Shown here: positions 32,347-39,787 of the stretch, piece after piece
Layout of the letters: each line of letters starts with the position of its first letter
How positions within the stretch are numbered: the stretch's first letter is position 1
Assembly (NCBI GenBank): GCA_026394075.1
Contig: JAPKYX010000164.1
Span: forward strand, 1-49,834
Length of the DNA stretch: 49,834 bases
Source: Acidobacteriota bacterium
GTDB taxonomy: Bacteria > Acidobacteriota > Terriglobia > Bryobacterales > Bryobacteraceae
Reading direction: 5' to 3'
Notes under the pieces: generated by a model
What the model was told of the DNA's origin: nothing
Databases searched by the model: none
What the model saw: the letters and a program-made list of their open reading frames with translations, nothing else
Translations under genes and position numbers: made by a program

Positions 32347-34341
32347 CTAGGGAAGGGCAAACGCAATATAGCTGCCGCCGGTGGGGGCTTTCGACTTGCC
32401 GCCGCCCGCACCAATGACCAGATACTGCTTGCCGTTCAACTGATACATCGCCGGAGTCGCGTTGCCCGCAGCAGGCAGCGTGTACTCCCACAGCAGCTTG
32501 CCCGACAGCTTGTCGAACGCCCGGATCTTCTTGTCGTGGTTGGTGGCAGCGATGAACAGCAGGCCGCTCTTGGTGACGATGCTGCCGCCGTAGTTCTCCG
32601 TACCCGTGTCCTTGCGGCCTTGCGCGGCCAGTTCCGGGAACTCACCCAGCGGAATCTTCCAGGCGTAGTCGCCGGTATCGAGATTGATGGCCGAGAGCGT
32701 CCCCCACGGCGGCGCGACGCCGGGGTAACCATTGGCGTCGAGGAACTTGTTGTAGCCGTCTGTGGAATACTTCAAGCCGCCGATCGCCGCGTTGCGCACC
32801 AGGGCGTCTTCCCCGCCCTTCAGCCACGCGGTCAGGCCTTTGACGGCGTCCTCACCCAACTGCGCGTAGCCCGGCATGCGGCCCGAGCCGGTGCTGATCA
32901 GTTTCTCGACATCAGCCGCGGGTCGCGTCACTTTTTCGAGCGACGGGAACTCTGGCGGCGTCCCCTTGCGGTCCGCCCGGTGGCAGCCCGCGCATTGCGA
33001 GGCGTAGACCTCGCTGGCCAATGCGATCCCGCGCGCCTTGGGCCGTGGCACCAGCCGCAGCACCCAGGGCATCTCATTGGCATTGACGTAGAGCAGCCGG
33101 GTTTCCGGGTCGAAGCTGGCGCCGCCCCATTCACCGCCACCATCGAAGCCGGGGAAGATCACCGTGCCTTCCAGCGACGGCGGAATCCACTGGCCATTGG
33201 AGCGGACCTTGCTGAGCTTCTCCTTCAGCGCCGGATCGGGCACCATGTCAGCAGTCAGCCGTTGGCGTGCGAACGGCTCAGGCTTGACTGGCAGCACCTG
33301 CTTGGCCGCCGTCACTTCGCCGTCGACATCGCTGGACGGGACGTCGCGCTCTGCGAGCGGAAAGAGACTCTCGCCCGTCTCGCGATTGAACAGGAACAAG
33401 TGGCCGGACTTGGTGATCTGCGCCACAGCATCCACCGGCTTGCCATTGCGCCGCACCGTCACCAGACTGGGCGCGGTGGGCAGGTCACGATCCCAGACGT
33501 CATGCTTCACAAACTGGAAATGCCAGCGCCGCTTGCCCGTCTTGGCGTCGAGCGCGAGCAAGCTATTGGCGAACAGGTTGTCGCCCTTGCGGTTGGCCCC
33601 ATAGAAGTCAAACGCCGCCGATCCGGTGGGCACGTAGACGATGCCGCGCTTCACGTCCAGCGCCATGCCTGCCCAGTTGTTCGCGCCACCCAGCAGCTTC
33701 CAGCTGTCGGCGGGCCAGGTGTCGTGGCCCACTTCGCCGGGATGCGGAATGGTGTGGAAGCTCCAGGCGATCTTGCCGGTCTCTAGGTCGTAGGCGCGGA
33801 TGTCGCCGGGCGAAGACGGCAGATCTTCACTGGTCAGGTGGCCGGTGATTAACAGGTCCTGATAGATGACGCCGGGCGTGGTGGCGTTGACGGTCAGGCG
33901 CTCCGGGTCGCGGCCCAGGCCTTCCTTCAAGTTGAGGCGGCCCACTTCCTGGCCGGTCTTGGCGTCCAGGCGAATGATCCAATGCTCAAAGCCGAACAGC
34001 ACCTGGCCGCGCCAGTACATCACACCGCGATTGCGGCGCTTGAACGGCTTCGCCCCGGGCTTGTTGGGATCAAAGACCCACTTCTGCGCACCCGTCGCGG
34101 CATCAATCGCGACCACCCGCAGCTTGGGCGTGGTGGCGAACATCACGCCATCGACGATGATCGGGTTGCACTGCTGCTCCGAGCCTTCAAATTCATCGCC
34201 CGAATCAAAGCGCCACGCAACCTTCAGCTGCGCGACGTTGGCGGGCGTGATCTGCGTCAGCGTCGAGTACTTGATGTTCTCCGGTCCGTCCTGATAGCTG
34301 GGCCAAGCTTGCGCCAGCAGAGTTAAAGCTAGTAAGTCCAC
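32347..34341 (-). CDS. PQQ-dependent dehydrogenase with cytochrome c domain inserted in the propeller
   Basis: A 664-residue quinoprotein of the glucose/alcohol dehydrogenase type. It has a very short export signal (MDLLALTLLAQA), propeller repeats such as LKVAWRFDSGDE, LDAKTGKRRWHFQ and LDTGDYAWKIPLG, and the active-site-type HDVWDRDLPTAP. A c-type haem site Cys450-Ala-Gly-Cys453-His454 lies in a domain of about 90 residues, after which the propeller resumes and closes the protein. Electrons from substrate oxidation would pass from PQQ to haem in the periplasm. The substrate is unknown. The GTG start overlaps the end of the frameshifted UPF0173 gene by 13 bases. Confidence 0.88.
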   Translation of the reverse strand: MDLLALTLLAQAWPSYQDGPENIKYSTLTQITPANVAQLKVAWRFDSGDEFEGSEQQCNPIIVDGVMFATTPKLRVVAIDAATGAQKWVFDPNKPGAKPFKRRNRGVMYWRGQVLFGFEHWIIRLDAKTGQEVGRLNLKEGLGRDPERLTVNATTPGVIYQDLLITGHLTSEDLPSSPGDIRAYDLETGKIAWSFHTIPHPGEVGHDTWPADSWKLLGGANNWAGMALDVKRGIVYVPTGSAAFDFYGANRKGDNLFANSLLALDAKTGKRRWHFQFVKHDVWDRDLPTAPSLVTVRRNGKPVDAVAQITKSGHLFLFNRETGESLFPLAERDVPSSDVDGEVTAAKQVLPVKPEPFARQRLTADMVPDPALKEKLSKVRSNGQWIPPSLEGTVIFPGFDGGGEWGGASFDPETRLLYVNANEMPWVLRLVPRPKARGIALASEVYASQCAGCHRADRKGTPPEFPSLEKVTRPAADVEKLISTGSGRMPGYAQLGEDAVKGLTAWLKGGEDALVRNAAIGGLKYSTDGYNKFLDANGYPGVAPPWGTLSAINLDTGDYAWKIPLGEFPELAAQGRKDTGTENYGGSIVTKSGLLFIAATNHDKKIRAFDKLSGKLLWEYTLPAAGNATPAMYQLNGKQYLVIGAGGGKSKAPTGGSYIAFALP

Positions 34342-35026
34342 GGTACCCCCGGAGTTAACGCCTGCACCTTCGTCAAGGGCAGGTCACTGATCAAAGCAGC
34401 CAGCGCCTCCGGCGTCCCGGTGAGCGGCGGGAAGGTGCCATAGTGCATCGGCACCACAACTTCGGCCGCAGCATCCGGCAGGCGAGGGCGGCTTGCAACG
34501 GGTCCATCGTGTAGAGGTCGCCGATGGGCAAAAACACCAGTTCCGGCTGGTAGAGCGCTTCCACCAGCTCCATATCGCTATGCACAGCGGTGTCACCGGC
34601 AAAGTAGATGCGGCGGCCATCGGGCAAATGGATCACGAAGCCCGCGGGTTCTCCGGCGGGAACGATGGTGCCGTTGTCATCAATGGAAGACGAGTGAACC
34701 GCATTGGTCATGGTGGCTTTGATGGAGCCGACCTGCACCGTCCCACCCTTATTCATGCCGATGGTGTTCTTGATGCCCTTGCCCGTAAACCATCCCGCAA
34801 TCTCGTAGTTGGCCACCACGGTGGGCGAAAACTTCTCGCACAGTTGCGGTACACCCAGGATGTGATCGAAATGCCCGTGCGTCACCAGTATTGTGTCGCA
34901 CCGCTCGATGCTGTACCCGGCTGGATAAGAGGGATTGCCGTCGATCCAGGGATCGATGATGACGGTCTCGCCCGAATCCAGGCGCAGTTCAAAGGAGCCA
35001 TGCCCCAACCACGTGATGTTCATCAC
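34329..35026 (-). pseudogene. UPF0173-type metal-dependent hydrolase, disrupted by a one-base frameshift
   Basis: A metallo-beta-lactamase-fold hydrolase with THGHFDH (His50-x-His52-x-Asp54-His55), FAGDTA and the family block FLPIGDLYTMDPLQAALA. The normal reading then breaks at about 34460: frame 0 continues as unrelated Arg-rich residues to a stop at 34391. The adjacent frame gives VVVPMHYGTFPPLTGTPEA, exactly the expected family C-terminus, and runs to TAG at 34331-34329. The span of 698 bases plus one is 233 codons, the usual family length. So one base is missing near 34459-34462, either by mutation or sequencing error. The start is GTG 35026 or the adjoining ATG 35023. Confidence 0.85.
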
Positions 35027-35062
35027 GATTATTGTGGCAGAACGCCCAACGTTAGAGAGCGC

Positions 35063-36280
35063 CTAGCCCTTGGCCTTCTTGAAGACCCGCGTCAGGCCCC
35101 GAATCGCCCGGTCTACGTCCTTCTCGGTGAGGATGTAGGGCGGCAGGAAACGGACGACGGTGTCGTGGGTGACGTTGAACAGCAGCCCCTCCGCCATGCC
35201 ATCGGTTACGAACTGCTTGCACGGGAAGTCAATTTCGACGCCGATCATGAGGCCTTCGCCGCGGACTTCCTTGATGAAGCTGAACTTGTGCCGCAGCTCC
35301 CACAACTGGGCGCGGAAGTAGGCGCCGACGCGGTTGATGGAGGGTAGCAGTTCGTCCAGCACGTCGTAGAATTCCAGCGCGACGCGGGTGGTGAGCGGAC
35401 CGCCGCCGTACGTCGTACCGTGCATGCCGGGAGCGATGCCTTTCGCCGCTCGCTCCGTCGCCACGACGGCGCCCAGCGGCAGACCGCAGGCGATGGGCTT
35501 GGCCACCGTCATCACGTCCGGCAGGATCACCGGATTGAACAGCTGATAGGAGTAATACCGGCCGGGGCGGCCGACGCTGCACTGGATGCCATCCAGCACA
35601 AACAGAGCATCATGCTTATCCGCCAGTGCGCGCACCTTGCGCAGGAACGATTCGCTGGCCGGCAGAATCCCGCCTTCGCCCTGGATGCCTTCGACGATGA
35701 TGGCGGCCGTGCGATCGCTGACCACGGCTTCAAGCGCGGCTTCGTCATTGCGGTCGATGAAGTGTACGCCGCGGAGCAGCGGCTCAAACGGCTCACGATA
35801 CTTGGGCTGGCCGGTGATCGACAGGGCGCCAAAGGTGCGGCCATGGAAGGAGTTATTCAGGGCAACGAACTCGAACTTGTCGGGCGAGATCTGCCGTCCG
35901 CGGCCGCGCGCCATCTTCAGCGCGCCTTCGATCGCCTCCGTGCCGGAGTTGCAGTAGAAGACGCGGTCGAGGCCAGAGGTCTCGACAATGCGCTTGGCGA
36001 GCTTGCCTTGGTAGGCGTGATAGTAGAGGTTCGAGGTGTGGATCAGGCGCGAGGCCTGGTCCTTGATCACGCGCGTGATACGCGGGTGGTTGTGCCCCAG
36101 GGCGTTGACGCCGATGCCGGCCAGCAGGTCCAGGTAGCGCTTGCCGCTGGTGTCCCACAGCCAGCAGCCCTTGCCGCGGGTGAGTTCCAGCGGATAGCGG
36201 GCGTAGTTCTGCAGCAGGTACTTCTGTTCGAGTTCTTGCGTTGAGAGTTCCGCCGTTCCGGCGGGGGCAGTGAGAGACAT
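35063..36280 (-). CDS. argD: Acetylornithine/ornithine-type aminotransferase (class III, PLP)
   Basis: A 405-residue class-III aminotransferase. Markers are KGCWLWDTSGKRYLDLLAGI, GHNHPRI, FCNSGTEAIEGALKMAR, the SFHGRTFGALS block, the PLP-ring Asp230 in VLDGIQ, and the Schiff-base Lys261 in TVAKPIACGLPLGA. It would convert N-acetylglutamate semialdehyde to N-acetylornithine or act as an ornithine aminotransferase. Two positions depart from the usual DEVQ...GRTG pattern: Glu231 is Gly, and GRTG reads GRPG. The ATG at 36280 precedes the conserved N-terminus, and the frame remains open to 36343. No other arg genes are adjacent. Confidence 0.87.
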   Translation of the reverse strand: MSLTAPAGTAELSTQELEQKYLLQNYARYPLELTRGKGCWLWDTSGKRYLDLLAGIGVNALGHNHPRITRVIKDQASRLIHTSNLYYHAYQGKLAKRIVETSGLDRVFYCNSGTEAIEGALKMARGRGRQISPDKFEFVALNNSFHGRTFGALSITGQPKYREPFEPLLRGVHFIDRNDEAALEAVVSDRTAAIIVEGIQGEGGILPASESFLRKVRALADKHDALFVLDGIQCSVGRPGRYYSYQLFNPVILPDVMTVAKPIACGLPLGAVVATERAAKGIAPGMHGTTYGGGPLTTRVALEFYDVLDELLPSINRVGAYFRAQLWELRHKFSFIKEVRGEGLMIGVEIDFPCKQFVTDGMAEGLLFNVTHDTVVRFLPPYILTEKDVDRAIRGLTRVFKKAKG

Positions 36281-36373
36281 GAATGGTGGACCGTTAAACC
36301 TTTGACTGTAGCTGAATCTGCGAAACCGCGGCCGGGGCCGCATGCGGCAACTGCTGCGGAGTGAGGCGGCGGA

Positions 36374-37282
36374 CTACTGGATGTAGCCCAGTTCGCGGAG
36401 CCCGTTGCGTGGCTGCTCGCTATCAAAGATGGCGAAGGCTGCTTTCTGACGGCCATTCTCGAGCGCTACGCCATACGGCGGATCGCCATGCGGGAAGGTC
36501 TTCTTCAGCAGTTCCAGATCGTTCGACACGCCAGCCTTGAACTTGGTCGTTTCCAGGAAGCCTTGCGCGAACTGGGGCACGCGGGTGGGAATGGCCACCA
36601 GGCGAGTGTCTTTCCAGTTGTGCGTTCCCAGCAACTGCGCGGCCTGATAGCAGTGCGAACATTCCGGGTCAAAGAAGTAGAGGAACACTTTGCCCTGGGT
36701 CAGCGAATAGGGCTGGCCATTGACGGTGATCGTCTCCGGGGCCTTGGTGCCGGTGTTGCGCGATGTAGCTACGCCATAGGACGCTCCCGCAAACACGGCC
36801 ACCACGCCCAGCACCAGCGCCGCGCCCTTTAAGCCTTCGCTCTTGCGCGCCCACCAACCGGCGAGTCCGGCAGCGGCCAGCATTGCGGCGTCACCCCAGA
36901 AGAAGCCGGGGCCGATCGAACGCTTCAGCCAGGGAAAGCAGCTGCAATCCGCGCCGGTCAAGGCAGTGTAGTTTATGCCGACGTAGGCCATAAAGGCCAC
37001 CAGCATGATGGCGGTCAACCAAGCCCCCCAGCGGCGGAAGCGCGGGACCAGCAGCAGCACGGCGGTGAAGGTTTCGCCGATGCCCAGCGCCAGCGTAAAC
37101 GGCAGCGCCAGCGGACCTGGGACCTTCATCTGGGTGAGCTTGGCCGACCAGTCAATCGGGTCCGTGATCTTCCACACTCCGGCCGAGGCAAACAGCACCG
37201 CCAATAGAATCGCGCACGCCGTCGCCGCAACCGTCTTCCACGCCGGCATGTCGAGCGCAGCGGACTGGCTCGGATATGCCAT
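36374..37282 (-). CDS. MauE/DoxX-like membrane protein fused to a thioredoxin-like domain
   Basis: A 302-residue protein. Residues about 15-165 form four membrane helices in the MauE/DoxX layout (FASAGVWKITDPIDWSAKL, LGIGETFTAVLLLVPRF) with a Cys-x-Cys in GADCSCFPW. After another helix, the exported C-terminal domain has a thioredoxin-like redox motif FFDPECSHCYQAAQLL. This suggests transfer of reducing equivalents or disulfide handling across the membrane, as MauE does for methylamine dehydrogenase maturation. No mau genes are nearby. AGGAAAG just upstream of the ATG at 37282 fixes the start. It diverges from the amidohydrolase with ten bases between starts. Confidence 0.78.
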   Translation of the reverse strand: MAYPSQSAALDMPAWKTVAATACAILLAVLFASAGVWKITDPIDWSAKLTQMKVPGPLALPFTLALGIGETFTAVLLLVPRFRRWGAWLTAIMLVAFMAYVGINYTALTGADCSCFPWLKRSIGPGFFWGDAAMLAAAGLAGWWARKSEGLKGAALVLGVVAVFAGASYGVATSRNTGTKAPETITVNGQPYSLTQGKVFLYFFDPECSHCYQAAQLLGTHNWKDTRLVAIPTRVPQFAQGFLETTKFKAGVSNDLELLKKTFPHGDPPYGVALENGRQKAAFAIFDSEQPRNGLRELGYIQ

Positions 37283-37292
37283 ACTTTCCTGC

Positions 37293-38915
37293 ATGTTATC
37301 CATTGTATTCTTGCTGACCACCGCTTCGGGACTAGCCCAGACGGCGGACCTGGTTGTTGAGAACGCCCAAGTGTATACCGTAGACGCGGCAAAGCCCAAA
37401 GCGTCTGCTTTTGCCGTTAAAGATGGCAAGTTTATCGCAGTCGGTACCGACGTGAAAAAGCACATCGGGCCCCAGACGCTGAAGATCGACGCGCAAGGTG
37501 CCGCCATCATCCCGGGGCTGATCGATTCTCACGTCCACATGCGCAGCCTGGGCGACATGCTGGAGACGATGGACCTGCGCGGAGTTGCCTCTATCGAAGA
37601 GGTCGCCCGCCGCGTGAAGGAGACGGCCGCCAAGCTGCCCAAAGGCACCTGGATCCGCGGCCGCAACTGGGACCAGACCAACTGGGGCGGCAAGTTTCCG
37701 GTGGCCGCTGATCTCGACAAAGTCGCGACGGAACATCCGGTCTATTTGACGCGCGTCGACGGTCACGCCGGCTGGGGCAATTCGCTGGCCATGGCGGCGG
37801 GTGGCGTCACTAAGGCGTCGGAGGACCCCAAGGGCGGGCAGATCATCCGCGATGCGGCCGGTAATCCGACGGGCATTTTGGTGGACCGGGCGCAGGCCAT
37901 GGTGTCGCGCCGGATTCCGCCGCTGACCGACGAACAGGTGGAGGCCCGGCTGAAGCGCGCCGCGCAGGAGTGCGCACGTTTGGGCATGACCAGTGTGCAC
38001 GATGCGGGCGCGGGCCGTCAGGAACTGGAAGCGTATCGACGCTTGATCGCCAAAGGGCAGTTGCCCGTGCGGATCAACATGATGATCGCGGGCGCGGGCG
38101 AACTGTGGGAGGACTACCTGAAGAAGGGGCCCGAGATCGGTGACAAGCTGACGGTGCGGTCGATCAAGCTGGTGGCTGATGGGGCGATGGGCTCTCGTGG
38201 CGCGGCGTTCTTCCAGCCCTATTCGGACGACAAGCAGAACTCCGGCCTGCTGATCCTGCAAAAGGAGTACATCCGCGATGTGGCCAAGGACGCGGTGGCC
38301 AAAGGCTTCCAGGTGGCCACGCACGCCATCGGCGACAAGGCCAACCGGACGGCGCTCGAAGCCTATGGCGAAGCGCTCCAAGGCAAGAAGGACCGCCGCT
38401 TCCGCATTGAGCACGCACAGGTAGTCTCGCTGCCTGATTTCAAGCTCTACGCCGACTTTGCCGTGATCGCCTCACTGCAATCGACGCACGCCACCAGTGA
38501 CATGCGCTGGGCGCAGGACCGCCTGGGTCCGGACCGCTTGCTAGGTGCCTGGGCTCCGCGCCGCTTTCTGAATGCGGGCGTGCGCATCGCCAATGGCTCA
38601 GACTTCCCGGTGGAAGATCCCAACCCATTCTGGGGCCTTTACTCCGCCATCACACGCCAGGACCATGCCGGCAACCCGCCCGGCGGCTTCATGCCCAGCG
38701 AAAAGCTCTCCCGCGTCGAGACCTTAAAGAGCTGGACCTTCGACGGTGCGTATGCGGCCTTTGAAGAAGACAAGAAAGGCTCCATCACCCCGGGCAAAGT
38801 GGCGGACTTCCTGGTGCTCACCAAAGACGTCATGACGATTCCGGAAAAGGAGATCCTCACCACGCTGCCGAAGTTGACGGTGCTGGGTGGTGAGGTGGTG
38901 TACGAGAAGAAGTAG
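37293..38915 (+). CDS. Exported amidohydrolase family 3 (YtcJ-like)
   Basis: A 540-residue protein with an export signal (LSIVFLLTTASGLAQ) and the amidohydrolase core. Metal ligands His80-x-His82 are in GLIDSHVH; further ligand or catalytic positions are in ATHAIGD, RIEHAQ and NGSDFPVEDPN. Family features DLRGVASIEEV, WIRGRNWDQ and GSITPGKVADFLVL are clear. Members hydrolyse amide or imine bonds of unknown physiological substrates. Export is typical of the acidobacterial members I know. The long upstream frame is an extension into the divergent gene. There is no clear terminator after the stop. Confidence 0.88.
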   Translation: MLSIVFLLTTASGLAQTADLVVENAQVYTVDAAKPKASAFAVKDGKFIAVGTDVKKHIGPQTLKIDAQGAAIIPGLIDSHVHMRSLGDMLETMDLRGVASIEEVARRVKETAAKLPKGTWIRGRNWDQTNWGGKFPVAADLDKVATEHPVYLTRVDGHAGWGNSLAMAAGGVTKASEDPKGGQIIRDAAGNPTGILVDRAQAMVSRRIPPLTDEQVEARLKRAAQECARLGMTSVHDAGAGRQELEAYRRLIAKGQLPVRINMMIAGAGELWEDYLKKGPEIGDKLTVRSIKLVADGAMGSRGAAFFQPYSDDKQNSGLLILQKEYIRDVAKDAVAKGFQVATHAIGDKANRTALEAYGEALQGKKDRRFRIEHAQVVSLPDFKLYADFAVIASLQSTHATSDMRWAQDRLGPDRLLGAWAPRRFLNAGVRIANGSDFPVEDPNPFWGLYSAITRQDHAGNPPGGFMPSEKLSRVETLKSWTFDGAYAAFEEDKKGSITPGKVADFLVLTKDVMTIPEKEILTTLPKLTVLGGEVVYEKK

Positions 38916-39032
38916 CGTTGCCAGTTGTCGCGGCTGCCACGTTCGTAGGACGGGTCAGCCCTATTGCCTGCCGCGCGTGTCAGCCTTCGCGACATCCGGT
39001 AAGGTGGAATCAGAAGGTTGAGATCAAGGTCC

Positions 39033-39299
39033 ATGAGCATGATCCTGGAATTGCCGAACGATGTCGAGGCCGCACTCGCGTCTCAGGCGCGCGCGGCGCA
39101 GATGCCGACCGAGCAGTATCTGGCCCAATTGGTGGAGCGCGCCCTCGACAATCGTCGCCAATTGGCCAGTGAGCACCTGGGTTCTCACTTGGCGGAGATG
39201 GCCGAGCTAGTCTTGCCTGGGACCACTCCCGCTCAAATGGAAGCCGCGCTTGATGAGGCGCTGGACGCAATCCGGCCTCAGCGCAACTGGGTACCGTGA
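39033..39299 (+). CDS. Antitoxin-like small protein of a PIN toxin pair
   Basis: An 88-residue acidic protein starting MSMILELPNDVEAALASQAR, a ribbon-helix-helix-like N-terminus (strand then two helices, AQMPTEQYLAQLVERAL) as in many type II antitoxins. A C-terminal Glu/Leu-rich toxin-binding tail follows. Its stop overlaps the toxin start as GTGA (39296-39299), the usual antitoxin-first order. AAGGTCC precedes the ATG. It should bind both its own promoter and the PIN protein. Confidence 0.75.
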   Translation: MSMILELPNDVEAALASQARAAQMPTEQYLAQLVERALDNRRQLASEHLGSHLAEMAELVLPGTTPAQMEAALDEALDAIRPQRNWVP

Positions 39300-39742
39300 G
39301 GGTAGTCCTCGACACCAACATCATCGTCCGCGCCAATCCCCAAACCAGTCCGGGCGGTTTGGCCAAAGATCTTCTGTTGACCGTCGCTACCGGGCCGCAC
39401 CGGTTGGTTCTATCGCCAGCTATCCTGGCCGAGGTGGGACGTGTATTGCGCTATGCTCACGTTCAAAAGCGCTGGCCATTGTCGGATGAAGCTATCCAGA
39501 CCTATCTCACCTTGCTTGAAGAATCGGCGCTGATGGTCGTGCTTCCAGCCGAGATGCCGCTGGTGGTGAGTGACCCGGATGACGACCCCATCCTCCAGAC
39601 CGCTATCCTCGGCCGAGCCGATGTTCTTTGCTCCCGCGATGCCGCATTCCGGGCACCTGCTGTCGAGCATGTTTGCCGCACGAATGGTATCCGTGTTCTG
39701 GATGATGTGACCTTGATGCAAGAGCTAAGGAAGTCCGCTTAG
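39296..39742 (+). CDS. PIN-domain ribonuclease toxin
   Basis: A 148-residue PIN protein of the type annotated as a putative toxin component. The N-terminal acidic site is in VVLDTNIIVRA, a conserved Glu in LSPAILAEVGRVL, the Asp cluster in SDPDDDPIL, and a final acidic residue in LCSRDAAF. The quartet matches Mg-dependent RNases. The start is a GTG overlapping the antitoxin stop by four bases. The overlap and order indicate a toxin-antitoxin module. RNA targets cannot be read from the sequence. Confidence 0.85.
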   Translation: MRVVLDTNIIVRANPQTSPGGLAKDLLLTVATGPHRLVLSPAILAEVGRVLRYAHVQKRWPLSDEAIQTYLTLLEESALMVVLPAEMPLVVSDPDDDPILQTAILGRADVLCSRDAAFRAPAVEHVCRTNGIRVLDDVTLMQELRKSA

Positions 39743-39787
39743 CGGGCTAGGCGTTCGCTCTCGATCACCGGCTGCACCGGTTACTGT

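Noticed and set aside
32536-33786. 416-codon open frame antisense to the PQQ dehydrogenase
   Set aside because: No conserved sequence; the minus-strand propeller and haem motif are unambiguous.
34455-34470. Programmed ribosomal frameshift in the UPF0173 gene
   Set aside because: No slippery heptamer or downstream structure is apparent; a one-base deletion or sequencing error is simpler.
36337-36348. 12-base palindrome GCCGCATGCGGC between argD and the MauE-like gene
   Set aside because: Single GC-rich palindrome with no second copy or positional logic.
37332-38414. 360-codon open frame antisense to the amidohydrolase
   Set aside because: Shadow frame; the plus strand shows all amidohydrolase metal-binding motifs.
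38926-38994. Inverted repeat TGTCGCG / CGCGACA before the antitoxin gene
   Set aside because: Arms are 55 bases apart and GC-rich; neither an operator nor a terminator layout.
39760-39782. ACCGG-CTGCA-CCGGT hairpin between the toxin and DUF1552 genes
   Set aside because: Five-base stem without a U-run; expected by chance in this base composition.
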